The notes beneath the pieces were generated by a model that worked only from the letters and a program-made list of their open reading frames with translations, was not told where the DNA came from and searched no databases. This document shows positions 20,822-33,100 of a DNA stretch of 64,000 nucleotides, one piece after another. The stretch comes from Phaeodactylum tricornutum CCAP 1055/1 (lineage: Eukaryota; Bacillariophyta; Bacillariophyceae; Surirellales; Neidiaceae), in assembly GCF_000150955.2 (NCBI RefSeq), contig NC_011685.1:639944-703943 (forward strand), read 5' to 3'. Every line of letters starts with the position of its first letter. Positions within the stretch are counted from its first letter, which is position 1. A program made the position numbers and the translations under genes.

Positions 20822-22551
20822 CTAGTAGCCCCACCAGCCAGATTCAGATCGACAAGAGCTGTGGAGTCCACGAGACGGTGTCCAGGATCGGCTACAGCTC
20901 ATCGTGTCACAACAGATGCTGGACCTTTCGCAGAGTTCACCTGCAGGCAAACACTGCGGAGCAACCGGGGGCTGCGTGGGAGCTGGAACAGGGGCACGAG
21001 TGGGCTCTCGGGTCCGAGGAGTGACAGGGGCTCGCGTTAGGACGCGAGTAGGTCGTCGGGTAGGAGCAGGGACGGGGGCTCGAGTCGGGGCCCGAGTGGG
21101 TCGTCGGGTGGGAGCTCGAGTCGGGGCCCGTGTAGGCCGACGGGTGGGAGCAGGGACCGGGGCGCGAGTCGGGGCACGTGTAGGCCGACGGGTGGGAGCA
21201 GGGACTGGGGCGCGAGTCGGGGCACGCGTCGGCCGTCGGGTTGGAGCAGGAACTGGGGCACGAGTGGGTGGGCGAGTAGGTGCTCTGACCGGTGCATCGG
21301 TATCGTCTTGGGGAGTGTTCCTAGCGGGTAATCGGGAAGTGCGCACAAGTCGGTTGGGGGATCCTTCCAAGTTGCCTAGTTGGCCAGTCCGCGCATCGGA
21401 GGTGATAGAATTGGTGTTTCTGCCTGACTCTAAATACAAGGCGGCAACGCCGGCTACGTGCGGTGATGCCATGGACGTACCCGACTTCGTGCTCGTGCCA
21501 CCAGTTTTGGCTGTCGACAGGATCCCGGTCCCTGGGGCAAAAATATCGACGCAGCTGCCCCAATTAGACCAGCTTGTACGCTGATTGCGATCATTAATGG
21601 CACCGACTACCAATGCACCGCTAGCTGATGCAGGAGAGGCGTTGCAGGCATCGGCGCCACTGTTTCCAGCGGCCACTACGACGACGACGCCTTGGGCTGC
21701 GGCGGAGTCAATAGCGCTGTTTAGCCTCGCGAATACGCCACCCGCGAGACTCATATTAATGACGATTCTGCGACTTCGGTTATTTTCTTTGATTTTGGTA
21801 ACGTAGTCAACGCCTGCAATCACGCCGCTGTAGGACCCGCTACCCCTTTGGTTCAGCACTTTAACGTCGTGCAGCGACACCTGCTTGGCCACACCGTAGG
21901 TTTTCGAACCAACGGTTCCGGCCACATGTGTACCGTGTCCGTTCAGATCCGACCCACATGCTACAAGAGGAAAAACGCGCACGTAAGACTTCGGATTTTT
22001 GTGGGGGAGAAAGGATTTCTCTAGATGCGGAATGCAAACTTACATTCTCCAGTGTAGGAGACGCAGCTCCTCACTCGACCTTCAAAATCGGGATGATTTG
22101 CTTGAATGCCAGTGTCAACGATGTACACATCGACACCTCGCCCCGTGTATGTGTATGTATAGCGATTGTCGTCGGATCCGTCGACGAGATCGAGACCCCA
22201 AGTCGGATTGTTTTGGATAGCCTCTATTTCAACGATACCATCTTCCGACACAGATAGCACGTCGTCCATGTTGAGTATGAAATTCAACACCATATCGGGG
22301 ACATCCTTGACAGCAAATCCTTTCATGGCGTAGTCGTAAGTCTCAATTATGTTCTTGCGAAACGTTCGTTTGAGGACTTTTTCGGCAAATCCTTGTGAAT
22401 CGGGAATGCTCGGATCCAGCTCAATCACGTACTGCCCTGGGATCACTTGGCTTTGCGGCAGACGTTGGAGCTTGCGGTGCGTGAGGACTTGGGCCGAGAG
22501 CGAAGGCATCCACCCAAAAGTCAAAAGGGTGATGGCGTTAAGATACTTCAT
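20822..22551 (-). CDS. Subtilase A: secreted proteinase K-like protease with Pro/Thr linker and cystine module
   Basis: Exons 22551-22044 and 21960-20822, intron 83 nt (GTAAGT..TGTAG); product 548 residues. Signal peptide 1-20, then an inhibitor-I9 type propeptide and an S8 catalytic domain with triad Asp146 (V-D-T-G), His178 (G-H-G-T-H) and Ser332 (G-T-S-M-A-S-P), plus oxyanion Asn269. About 120 residues of Pro/Thr/Arg repeats of the R-A-P-T-R-A-P-V-P-A-P-T type follow, the longest simple-repeat linker in the array. The end is a six-cysteine module, C-x6-C-x5-CC-x4-C-x13-C, finishing W-W-G-Y. Likely a secreted or wall-associated protease with a tethered module. The W-W-G ending is shared only with copy G at the other edge of the array. 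Confidence 0.9.
21020..21290 (-). repeat. Coding minisatellite of the Pro/Thr linker of subtilase A
   Basis: Imperfect tandem repeats, read on the minus strand as alternating R-A-P-T, R-R-P-T and A-P-V-P-A-P-T units, within the linker of subtilase A. The opposite strand gives a long meaningless frame rich in R-V-G-A and R-V-G-R. Unit number probably varies by slippage. Confidence 0.8.
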
Positions 22552-23922
22552 ACTTGTTGATGTGTTTTTCCTGGTTTGCTGTTTCGGTAGAAAAAAATTG
22601 TGAATGCCTAAGCCTCCCTATGACTTTTTGCTTCGAAAGTGTGGCGACACGTTGTGGCTGTAACATTCCCTACCAAGTCCACGGGCCTATGGGTATCCCT
22701 GCCTTGGCAGTATTCTACTTACCAAAAACGACTTGGGCCACATTTTAAATGCGCTCAATCTGAAGTCAACGACATTTTACGTAGAAGTGATACATTTTAT
22801 TTGGCGGCATTTTTCATCATTTTTGGGATCAAGAAAACCCTCGGAGTTGTATCCAGGTTTGTGTAGACATAACCGCATCACAGGTAGATCAAATTTTGAG
22901 AAGATTGGAGTGAATGTCAAATTTTACACATATGCAATAAGGGGGTTATCACATTCGACGAAAACCATGTAGCTCTATGCATTTGCTTGGACCACTTTCA
23001 ATGCTTGGTGTTGTAGATATGTGTACCAGATGAGACGTCACCTACTTGGCTCTAGACGTACTCATCTGCAATAGGCGGTCATACACTTAGGCCCAGGAAG
23101 AGCAATAGTAGGCCCAAGGAACTGGCATTAGGCGTATAAAAACTCTTGCTTTTCTATGACGGTATGGCTCGCTTGCAGGTGGAGTATCAGAGACGTTTAT
23201 GTGAGTATGTCATGGCGTTTGCAGTAAGTGTAAGTGATATTCCAATCCTTTTGCGCCTCCGTTCGTTGCGGAATGACATCTGTCGAAACAGCTCCCCTCC
23301 AACACGTTTGGATCGAAGTTCCGCCTCCGTCGGCATCCAGCTCTTTGGAGCGGAAAAGTTGAGCCGGTGGGAGTCTCCAACCGGCAAGGCAGCCGCTTCT
23401 GCCGCAGCATAGCGCCCTTTCCCACCACTCCATCGCTTAGCGCCCCTTCCGAGGTGAGTTGTCGCTAGACACGTGAACAGCCACGCCTCGATTCGAGCGG
23501 ACGTAGTATGGAGCGGACTCTAAAGCATTAAGAACTAACTGTAACAACATATAAGCGAGTTTGTGTCCCAAAAGATGCGACACGCCGAGCCAACGCGAGG
23601 GAGAACCGTCGCTCGTGGGTTCCAATTGACCGCAGATAGTTTCCAGTAGGATTTGGATATACCAAACTCATCGGAAATGTACCGTCGCAAACGCTCGACT
23701 CTACGTAAAGTTAGTAAAAGGGAGTACCAAGCATTCTCAGCTTTATGTAAGGATATCCCCTTTTTTTTAGACCTTGAAACAGATTTTCGGTGTATGTTGT
23801 GTTCTAGAGTGTATACCGGGAAAGGTATGACCGAGGAAGGTAGCTTTCCCAGTCAGTCCGAGGAACAAATGTAATTCTGGATTGAAGTACGACCGATTTG
23901 CAGCTTGAGCGAACTAACGAGC
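22552..23922. other. Intergenic region, possible decayed gene remnant
   Basis: About 1.37 kb between subtilases A and B. No intact gene. On the minus strand, frames at 23625-23437 (H-L-L-G-H-K-L-A-Y-M-L-L-Q) and 23387-23187 have protein-like composition and could be exons or a relic of one gene, but no frame-preserving splice could be fixed and no family is recognised. Confidence 0.3.
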
Positions 23923-25193
23923 TCATGGCAATTGGGAAGTACGCACGCGCCGGTTGAGGGCCCCTCTAACGTCGGTGAGCTGGCTCGTCACGGCATCGGG
24001 GACAATAAAGCCGGTTCTTCGACCCGCCTGTAAGTACAGCGCGGCGACACCGGCCACGTGCGGAGAAGCCATAGACGTACCCGACTTCGTGCTCGTACCA
24101 CCGGTTCGAGACAACGACACAATCCCGGATCCTGGTGCAAAGATATTCACGCAGCGACCCCAGTTGGACCAGCTCGAACGGCGGTTGTTGCGGTCAATGG
24201 ACCCAACCGCCAATGCTCCCGACGCAGACGCAGGAGAAAAGTTGCAGGCATTTTGGTTGCTGTTTCCGGCAGCAACCACCACCATCACGCCTGAAGCCGC
24301 CGCAGCATTGATCGCTTTGTTGAGTGAAATATTCCGACCTCCTCCAAGACTCATGTTGAGTACCATTTTGCGTCTGGGATTTCCCCTCTTGATACGGGCG
24401 ACGTAGTCAATGCCAGCAATAACTCCGCTGTAGGATCCACTTCCCCGTCGATTGAGCACTTTGACGTCGTGTAGGAAAACTTTCTTGGCAACGCCGTATG
24501 TTTTCGAACCGACAGTTCCTGCCACATGGGTACCATGTCCATTGAGATCGGATCCACAGGCTGCGAAAATTGGATGGAACTTTTGGTGAGCATCCTACCT
24601 ATATTCCGAAGACTGATCATTGCTGCTTTGTGTCAAGAAGTAGTAATCGTGACAGTCCTTGTGCGACGCAAACCCACGAACTTACCTTCTCCAGTATAGG
24701 AGACGCAACTCTTCACCCGACGTTCAAAGTCACGATGATTTGCTTGAATTCCAGTGTCGAGAATGTACACGTGCACGCCTCGTCCCGTATACGTGTAAGT
24801 GTAGCGGTTGTTATCCTGTCCGTCCGTGATGTCGAGACCCCACGTAGGATTCATCTGCACAGCATCCGCCTCCACGACAGAGTCTTCGGTCATCGAAATC
24901 ACGTCGTCCATATTGAGCATAAAGTTCAGCAACATGTCGGGGACGTCTTTGACGGCGAATCCTTTCAAGGCGTAGTCGTAGGTCTCAATGAGGTTGTTTT
25001 GGAACGCCCGTTTGAGGACTTGGGTGGCAAAGCCCCTTGAATCCGGAATACTCGGATCCAATTCGATGATGTACTGTCCCTGAATCGCGTTGCCTCCCGC
25101 TGCACGGTTGAGCTTGCGGTGTGAGGCCAAACCGGCCGAAGCCGAAGGCAGCAACACTAAAGTCAACATGAAACTAAGCTGAAGAAGTTTCAT
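23923..25193 (-). CDS. Subtilase B: catalytic-domain-only copy
   Basis: Exons 25193-24686 and 24560-23923, intron 125 nt, product 381 residues. The start is set at M-K-L-L-Q-L-S-F, which gives a proper signal peptide; the frame is open further upstream. Propeptide, D-T-G, G-H-G-T-H and G-T-S-M-A-S-P motifs are intact. Unlike every other copy it stops right after the catalytic domain (R-T-S-Q-L-P), with no Pro/Thr linker and no cystine module; no remnant of them was seen past the stop. It would be a freely soluble secreted protease of the same family, either trimmed from or ancestral to the tailed form. Confidence 0.88.
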
Positions 25194-25860
25194 GGTTGTC
25201 GGTAGGTGCGCTTTCCAAAAATATACGTTCACTAGAGAGGGCGTCCGGGGCATGATTTTATGTCCATGACCAGATCGTGAGGCATTTCGCGAGACAAACG
25301 GGGGAAACCAACGGCTCTGAGATTTGTTCCACTTTTTTATCATTGCCCCTTCCGCATGACGTGCATGCCCGCGTCGTGACCGCGTGGGTCATCTACATAT
25401 TTCAAAAAAAGGCGCGTTTTTGGGCAATTGAGATTATAGTCACGCAGCATAAGGTATTCTTCTTGGGCTTTCTCTGGTCTGGAATGCATTCACTTATACT
25501 ATTTTATCAAAAGTCTACTTGGTCGTCCTTCCATTAGCTGTGAGAGTTAATAAGTAAAATTTGTATCGAGATGATGTCCGGTGAAACATGGTATATAAAA
25601 TGTCCTTGTCCGATGACTCTTTGCATGATTAAGTGTTCTAATAAGGCAGAGCGTCATTTCGGGTATTTTGCATTTGAAATATTCAGGAAGATCCATAGTT
25701 CATAAGCACCTCGCTGTGTCATTGTATGATTATAGATGGTTGTGATTTTTCCCATATAGCGAAAATATCACCCCTGCTCATCCCAAATAGCGAATTTTCT
25801 CAAAAACGTACTAGTCATGTGGTCGGCGCAACTCACCGTCAAAGACCATACTTAATTGGA
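25194..25860. other. Intergenic region of the subtilase array
   Basis: About 670 bp, AT-rich, upstream of copy B and downstream of copy C. No gene, RNA or repeat recognised; it should contain the promoter of copy B. Confidence 0.4.
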
Positions 25861-27409
25861 TTAGCGACAAGCCAAGCGACGTCCTTGCCGAGGTGACCAG
25901 GTTTGAAAGCATCTCAACCCTCTACAACATCGCCGAAATCGATTGCAAACTTGACCTCTAGACCGACACTGAGGTGGCGGCCGAGGGACTGGAGCTTTGG
26001 TTGGAGCGCGAGTAGGTTTTTTGGTTGGAGCGCGAGAAGGTTTCCTGGTTGGAATGAGAGTAGGTTGTGGCACTGGAGCTTTGGTGGGGGAAGAAACGGG
26101 AGCCTTGGTCGGAGCCAACGAATCTGAATCTTCCAGAGGCACGGACTCAACAGTTGGGACATGGGTGGGCGCCCGAGATGGCGTTTGTTCAGAAGGTAGT
26201 GCAGATGTACTCAATAGTTTGTTGTGGGAACCTCGAGTACGGGTCACCCGGTTCTTCAAAGCATCGGAAGTTATAGTATTGGGATTTCTACCCGCTTGCA
26301 AGTACAATGCTGCAACACCGGCCACGTGTGGAGCAGCCATGGACGTACCCGACTTTGTGGTTACGCCACCGGTTCGCGACAGCGACAGGATCCCGGATCC
26401 AGCTGCAAAGATGTCGACACAACTACCCCAGTTGGACCAACTCGAACGGCGGTTGTTGCTATCAATAGAACCAACTACCAGCGCTCCCGACGCAGACGCA
26501 GGAGAGTAATTACAGGCATTGTGATTGCTATTTCCGGCAGCGACAACTACTACCACGCCGGAAGCCGCTGCAGAATCGAGTGCGTTGTTCAAGGCCGTAC
26601 TACGGCCTCCCCCCAGACTCATGTTGAGGACTGTTTTGCGACTGGGATCTGTCTTCTTGATCTGGGCCACGTAGTCGATGCCAGCAATAACTCCGCTGAA
26701 GGATCCACTCCCCCGCCGGTCAAGTACCTTGACATCGTGCAGCGACACCTTCTTGGCCACACCGTAGGTTTTTGACCCGACAGTTCCGGCCACGTGGGTA
26801 CCGTGCCCATTCAAATCAGATCCACACACTGAGCAAAGAAGAAATGATGGTGTGGGTTGTTGCATTGCGGACAACATGAAGAACAATCAGCATGCGATAA
26901 TTATATTTACCTTCTCCGGTATAGGAGACGCAACTCTCTACACGGCCTTGGAATTCAGGATGATTCGCTTGAATTCCGGTGTCAAGAATGTACGCATTCA
27001 CGCCTTGCCCTGTATACGCGTAAGTGTACAGGCTGTCATCTTCTCCGTCCGTGATGTCGAGGCCCCATGTCGGATTTATCTGCACTGCGTCAGCCTCGAC
27101 AATGGCGTCCTCTGACACCGAGAGTACATCGTCCATATTCAGCATGAAGTTCACTAGCATGTCGGGGAGATCCTTAACAGCAAATCCTTTCAACGCGTAG
27201 TCGTAGGTCTCGATAAGGTTGTTCCGGAAGGCTCGTTTGAGGATGCGGGTTGCAAAACCCTTTGCATCCGGGATGCTGGGGTCTAACTCGATGATGTACT
27301 GTCCTGGAATTGAACGGCCCGTTAATGCACGATTAAGCTTGCGATGCGAACCCAAAGCGGCCGAAACCAAAGGCATAAAAAGAAAAATCAAGAAGAGGGG
27401 AAGATTCAT
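25861..27409 (-). CDS. Subtilase C: secreted protease with linker and cystine module
   Basis: Exons 27409-26911 and 26828-25861, intron 82 nt (GTAAAT donor, CAG acceptor); product 488 residues. Signal peptide, propeptide and complete catalytic triad motifs (L-D-T-G, G-H-G-T-H, G-T-S-M-A-A-P). The linker (about 90 residues) contains a distinctive acidic segment (E-S-V-P-L-E-D-S-D) before K-A-P-V and R-K-P-S units, then the cystine module with the inner-type core F-R-R-CC. Copy F matches this gene closely over the exon 2 body and the linker, including the acidic segment, so the two are recent duplicates or have been homogenised. Confidence 0.9.
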
Positions 27410-28101
27410 GTTGTTTGTTGCTCTTCCTTCTCGAATTTTCAGATACTCTCGCTAATTTTGTTGATAGTCCAGAATATCGGGACCGGTTTTTTGTGTGCGA
27501 TGGCGGACTAGTTGGCACCTTATCGTTAATGATGGAACTTGGTTTGGAGCGAAACAGTCGGAGTGCCTCCCGCTTCGTATGCATCGTGCTTTGAAATTTG
27601 TTTTACTTAGAAATCTAGGTCCTACCGATTTGCATTTTTGCATAGTTTATTTTGTTTATCAAATGTATTGGGTGTACATATAGCGTTCACCGAATTGACA
27701 AGCCTTGAACGGAGGAACTTTACATCCGCATCTATATATACCCGAATAAGAGGGAAAACATTACAGTTAGCGTTCAAAGTATGATGAGTATTCCCGGTGA
27801 GCTCGAAAGTTTGCTCCGAATTTTTCCAATAAAATAGCTCTCGAAATTTTTTTGCTTCGACTTATGATCGTACTTAGCAAACCAATACTTCTCTATCGAA
27901 TTAAATACTTAAGTATTCCCTATCATTGTTCGCTTTCATGCTTTCTGTTATTATTGTAAATTCATGTCGCGATAATTAGTAACCGGAATGATATGGCTTT
28001 CTTAGAATATATGGCTTTCTTGGAATTTTAATTAACTTCCTGTTGCATTTGAGTATATGTAGTTAGGGATAGTACGTTGCCGCCCTCCTGGCTCGTCCGT
28101 T
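27410..28101. other. Intergenic region between subtilase C and the 28-kb retroelement
   Basis: About 690 bp, AT-rich, holding the presumed promoter of copy C. No gene recognised. Confidence 0.4.
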
Positions 28102-28250
28102 TAGAAAAACCCTACCACAAGCATATCGGGGTTCGTTATCCCTTTATCTTGGGTTTATGCTTATATGTCTTTGTTTTTCGTCTTTTTATTGTATCTACAA
28201 TCCTTTGGTCCCACAGACACGTTTTAGCCCGTTATCGTTGCAGTTTTCTA
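28102..28250 (+). repeat. 5' LTR of element 1
   Basis: 149-bp direct repeat, begins TAGAAAAACC and ends GCAGTTTTCTA. Matches 34006-34154 with about six substitutions and 59729-59877 with somewhat more. Confidence 0.9.
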
Positions 28251-28970
28251 GTTTATCAGACCCAGTGTTCTAAGCTGAGGTAGCGGGATCAAAGGTAGGG
28301 TGATTCGTTGTGATTTGAGTGTTTGAGTGATCGCCAAGTCCGATAGTGCCTGGGGAGGTAAAGCTAAAATACCTGGCTCTTCATGTTGTTGTTGAGTTGC
28401 CGAAGCCTGCAGAGGCCTGGAATATACTGCCAGTTTCTCGTAATGGTCCATGTGGTAGACATGTTGATCGGTAACTGGGTTTCGTATCCGTTTAACGGTC
28501 TCAAACGAGGCAAAATCTCCATGGTGGGACGCTTCCATGGATCTCTTCATCTACCAAAGAAGGTGCATTGCACAAGAATTTATTGTTTGCTAAAAGCTCG
28601 GATCCAAGCTTTATCCATGTGTGGATGATAAGTAGTTTGTTTGCATGGAACATTTACTTATACAGCAACAATTATCGGACTTGTACCAAACGGTAATCGT
28701 GGATCCTCCACTCTGATAGAAATCAGCCAAATATCTCGTATTATGGGTTGCGACATGAAAATGGTGTTCGTCGCGTTTTATTGAAATGGTTCTCAAACGG
28801 TATTCAGTATCGATATCACTTATATGGTATTTATGTGGTGTTCACATGTGATGTTATCAGTGATCAATAATTCTCGTGGTCACATGGTGCAGAAAGAACA
28901 CTGAATGTTGTCAAAGCAGCTTACGAAGTTTTATGAAATTTAAGACAGGTGAAGAAGACGAAAGTTCACC

Positions 28971-30175
28971 ATGGCAGCTGCTTTAGCTCAAGTTTGAAAT
29001 GCTTTACAAGCAATTGGCATTGTTGATGGCAAACAACGCGATGCTATTACGGATTTGATTACGTCTATGGATGTTTTCGAGATCGCAACGGATGATTTCA
29101 TCAAGGATATGTGTAAGAACATCCGTCGTCCCGGGGGTACGCTTCCGAATCCTAATGCAGAACAACCTGGAGCCCCGGTCATGATTCCTTGCAATGGTGT
29201 AGCTATTTCACCCACTGCGGAGGAGCGTCTTGTGTTGTTGGCATATTATGTTCGTCACCTCAAGCGCACTTCTCGGCCTTATCCGGCTCAGTTCAATGCG
29301 GCGCGTATTTTCTCGATGATCAAAATCAAGAAGCGTGAGAAGGAAGACAAAGAGTTAGCGAAAGACCTTGTTGCTCCTGGACAAATTGAAGACCTGAAGA
29401 AGATCCGTGATGCAATTGAAAATATTGCGGAATATTTGCTCCAAATTCGAGGAACAACGGGAGTTCCATTGGCTTATGTCATTCGTGAAGACGAAGAAGT
29501 TCCTGAAGGTCCGGATAACGACTATCAAGATGCGGTTGAAGAGATGATAGCGCAATGTCCTCATGAAGAAGAGTCCTATGCAGCAGATCATGCTCAAGTG
29601 TGGTCAATTATTCGCGTTTGTACTCATAGAGGTCCTACTTGGAGCTGGGTGTCGGCTTATGCTCGAGCTCGTAATGGTCGTGCGGCTTGATTTGCACTTC
29701 GCTCACATTATTTGGGACCGACTAATCAGTCGAAGATTATGACGCGTGCTGAAGGTGATCTTGAGTCAAAGTTCTACAACGGAGAGCGTCGTAACTTTAC
29801 TTTCGAACATTTTGCTGAGATTCATCAGCAAGCTCATACAGATCTGGAAGAGTTTGGAGAGCCATTGACAGAGGCTGCAAAAGTTCGGAAATTTTTGAAA
29901 CGGATTCAGGCATTGTTTCTCAATTCTGCAATTGCCACTGTTCGTGTTAACCCATCTTTGAAAAATGATTTTGAAGCCACAGTGAGTAAGAACAGAATCA
30001 AGCTCAGCTTCGGAATATTTCGTCAGGTCGATCTGGTCGCGGTCAAGGACGAGGTAGAGGATCAGGTTGTGGTAATAAAGGTCGCGGTGGACGCGGTGAT
30101 AAAGGTGTTTTCAACAAAGGTTCTACCAAGGGCATGGTGGATAAGTATTATACCTTTGATGAATACAAGAGTATG
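28971..30175 (+). pseudogene. gag of element 1 (broken)
   Basis: Capsid-like polyprotein region starting at ATG 28971. It has a TGA at 28995 after eight codons, another TGA at 29688-29690, and loses frame near 30000, where the original coding becomes Gly/Arg-rich (repeated G-R-G units) instead of a zinc knuckle. The body is helical, with K-R-E-K-E-D-K-E-L-type charged helices. The related copy at 61344 lacks the first nonsense codon. Confidence 0.75.
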
Positions 30176-33100
30176 AATGCTGAACAGAAGCGTCACTTGC
30201 ATACGTTATGTCAAGAAGCTGGTGGTAAACGCAATGCTTCTACTGTTGATTCTCAAGAAAAGGAGGATGACAAGAAATCGAAGACAAGTCGTGATGATAG
30301 GAGCTTGCTTACTTCGAAGTCGTCGGCAGGTCGAAATATGTCGCAGAGAAGTTCAAACATGTCGGTGGTATCAACACGTTCTATCTCTATACAGTCACTC
30401 AAGAGTGCATTTATATCACACGCGGAGTTAGATTCTCACGCGGATACTTGTTGCGTTGGGAAGAACGCTTATATATTTCACGAAACCTCTCATACGGTTG
30501 ATGTTTCTACATTTTTATCTACATTGGGACAAGCCCGGTCTGTACCAATTGTCTCTGCTGCTCTTGCATATGATCATCCTTACACATATGAGACTTTTAT
30601 TTTAATTATTCATCAGGCCTTGCACTTTCCTACCATGGAACATAATTTGTTAAATCCAAATCCGCTCCGGTTAAACAATGTGCAGGTCTATGATTGCCCA
30701 AGAGTTTTACTTGAAAATCCCACGGATTTGTCACATTTGATTTATTTTCCGAAGGAGAATCTTAAATTGCATCTGCAATCAGATGGTGTGATTTCGTATT
30801 TGCCAGTGCGAAAACCGTCGCCGGAGGAGTTTCGAAACTTTCACAAGTTGACTCTCATGTATGACAATCCCATTGAAGTATACCGATAGCAAAGGTATTT
30901 TAACAATCCGGTCGCGCAAACATTCAAATGATTTCATCACACGAAAGTACAGTATCAGTTGTGCTGTCTAGTATTTCGGTGTCACTTGATGAACAGCATT
31001 TTGTCGAAGCACTCGAAAAGACATGTCTTGTGAGTGTTGCTCAGTGTCAAATTACAGGTACAGAGTTACTCCGGAAGAGTTAGCCAGACGTCGGAATATC
31101 GGTTTATCTGTAGCGAAACGAACTTTATTGGCTACAACTTAGAGAGGAGTCAAGGATATTGCCAGTCGGACTCTAACACAGAGAGTCAAGCCAACTACCA
31201 GTCAGCTCAGATACCGACATCTCCGAACAAGTGTGTATATGGATACAATGTTTTCTTATGTAATGTGCGCATGACATTGGTGATGTTATGTGTGCGCGTA
31301 AACTTGTTTGAAGTGGTCAAGTGGTATCTCAAACTTCTTACTCGCCACTTTCTACAACAACTGATCTTAATTGCAGGGAGGTGCAATTAGACAAGTCCTC
31401 ATTTGACGCAACTTTGAGCTATAATAACTGTGATGATGCTGTTGCCCCTGTGTTTCCTGAAGAGTATAATGTATTTTGCGCTTATTCAGATGATTTGACA
31501 GGGGACAAGCCGACAATGCCTCAAGCAGACGAGTTAGATCACGAAGCTTTTGATGAATACCTTGATGCTCAAGTTGCGTTACCGTACAAAGACATTGCTA
31601 CCACTGGAACAGTCATTGCGCGTAAAAAGGATCGCGATGGTAACATGGTAGGGAAATCACATCCCAATCCTGTTTTGGATACGAGAGTTATGGAAGTCTA
31701 GTTCCCAGACGGTAATGTGCAGGAATTTGCTGCTAACGTTATTGCGGAACACTTATATTTGCAGGTGGATGATGAAGGACGCCGGTTTCGAATAGTAGAT
31801 GAGATCATTGATCATAAGATGGATGGATCGGCAGTCGCACCTGACGATATGTATTATACGGACAAGCATGGTGTGAAACGCATAAGACGAACCACTAAAG
31901 GCTGGGTGTTGTTATTGCAATGGAAGGACGGATCTACAACTTGGTTTCCTCTTAAAGATCTGAAGGAATTGAATCCAATTGAAGTCGCCGAATATGCCGT
32001 TGCTAACAAACTGCTTCATGAGCCAGCTTTTGCTTGGTGGGTACCGGACGTATTGCAGAAACGTGATTGTATTATTTCAGCGGTAAAGACGAGATACCTT
32101 AAAAGGACTCACAAGTTTGGTATTTGTATGCCGAAATCGGTCAAGCAAGCTCTCGAGATTGACCGAGATACTAACACTTCATTGTGGTCGGATGCGATCA
32201 AGAAGGAAATGACAAATGTTATGCCAGCATTTAAAATTCTCGATCAGGATGCTCCTAAACCAGTTGCTCATACATGGATACCATGTCACATGATATTTGA
32301 TATCAAAATGGATTTTACTCGCAAAGCCAGATTCGTCGCCGGGGGACATGTTACAGATCCGCCGAGTTTGATTACATATGCCAGTGTTGTTTCGCGCGAT
32401 AGTGTTCGCATTGCTTTACTCATCGCATCTTTGAATTCATTGGATATACTTGGTGCCAATGCGCAGAATGCTTATTTGAATGCACCAGTTCGCGAAAAGG
32501 TATATACAACATGTGGTCCAGAGTTCGGAAAGTCAATGGAAGGTCGTTATGCACTTATTGTTCGTGCGTTATATGGTTTGAAGTCAAGTGGGGCAGCATG
32601 GCGTGCTCACTTAGCTGCGACAATGGAGGAGTTGCATTTTATCTCTTGTCTTGCAGATCCAGATGTTTGGCTTAGACCAGCTCAGAAACACGATGGTACG
32701 AATTACTATGAGTATGTGCTTATTTATACCAATGATTTCGTATGTATCAGTACAGATCCGAAGATGATTCTGGATTCGATTGGTATGCATTTTAAACTCA
32801 AGCCTGAATCAATTAAGACGCCCGAGGTATATTTGGGAGCAAATCTTGGACGTTTTACGCTTCCCGATAATCCATCAAAACAGAATTGGTCGATGAGTTC
32901 CACGAATTATGTGAAACAAGCAGTGGCAAATGTTGAAAAGGATTTGGATGAAGTTGGAAACGTTTATCTACAAAGATTACGTCACCTATGTTGTCAAATT
33001 ATCGACCGGAACTCGATGTTTCCCCTGTGTTGGATGCGGAACGTGCTAACTATTTCCAGTCACAGATAGGAGTTTTGAGATGGGCAGTTCAAATTGGTCG

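Noticed and set aside
21020-21290. CRISPR-like or regulatory tandem repeats
   Set aside because: The repeats are in frame within a coding linker and have no spacers.
20904-21584. Plus-strand frame of 226 codons rich in R-V-G-A / R-V-G-R repeats
   Set aside because: It is the antisense shadow of the Pro/Thr linker of subtilase A; similar shadows occur opposite copies C, D, E and F.
23187-23625. A hydrolase-like gene fragment between subtilases A and B
   Set aside because: Two protein-like pieces in different frames, no splice could be fixed and no catalytic motif is complete; kept only as a note.
28251-28275. tRNA-primed PBS after the 5' LTR of element 1
   Set aside because: The sequence has weak resemblance to tRNA anticodon-arm complements but I could not match it to a tRNA 3' end or to a self-complementary LTR segment.
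28611-28796. Minus-strand frame of 61 codons conserved at 60983-61168
   Set aside because: It lies in the 5' leader of both element 1 copies and its conservation is explained by their common origin; no domain seen.
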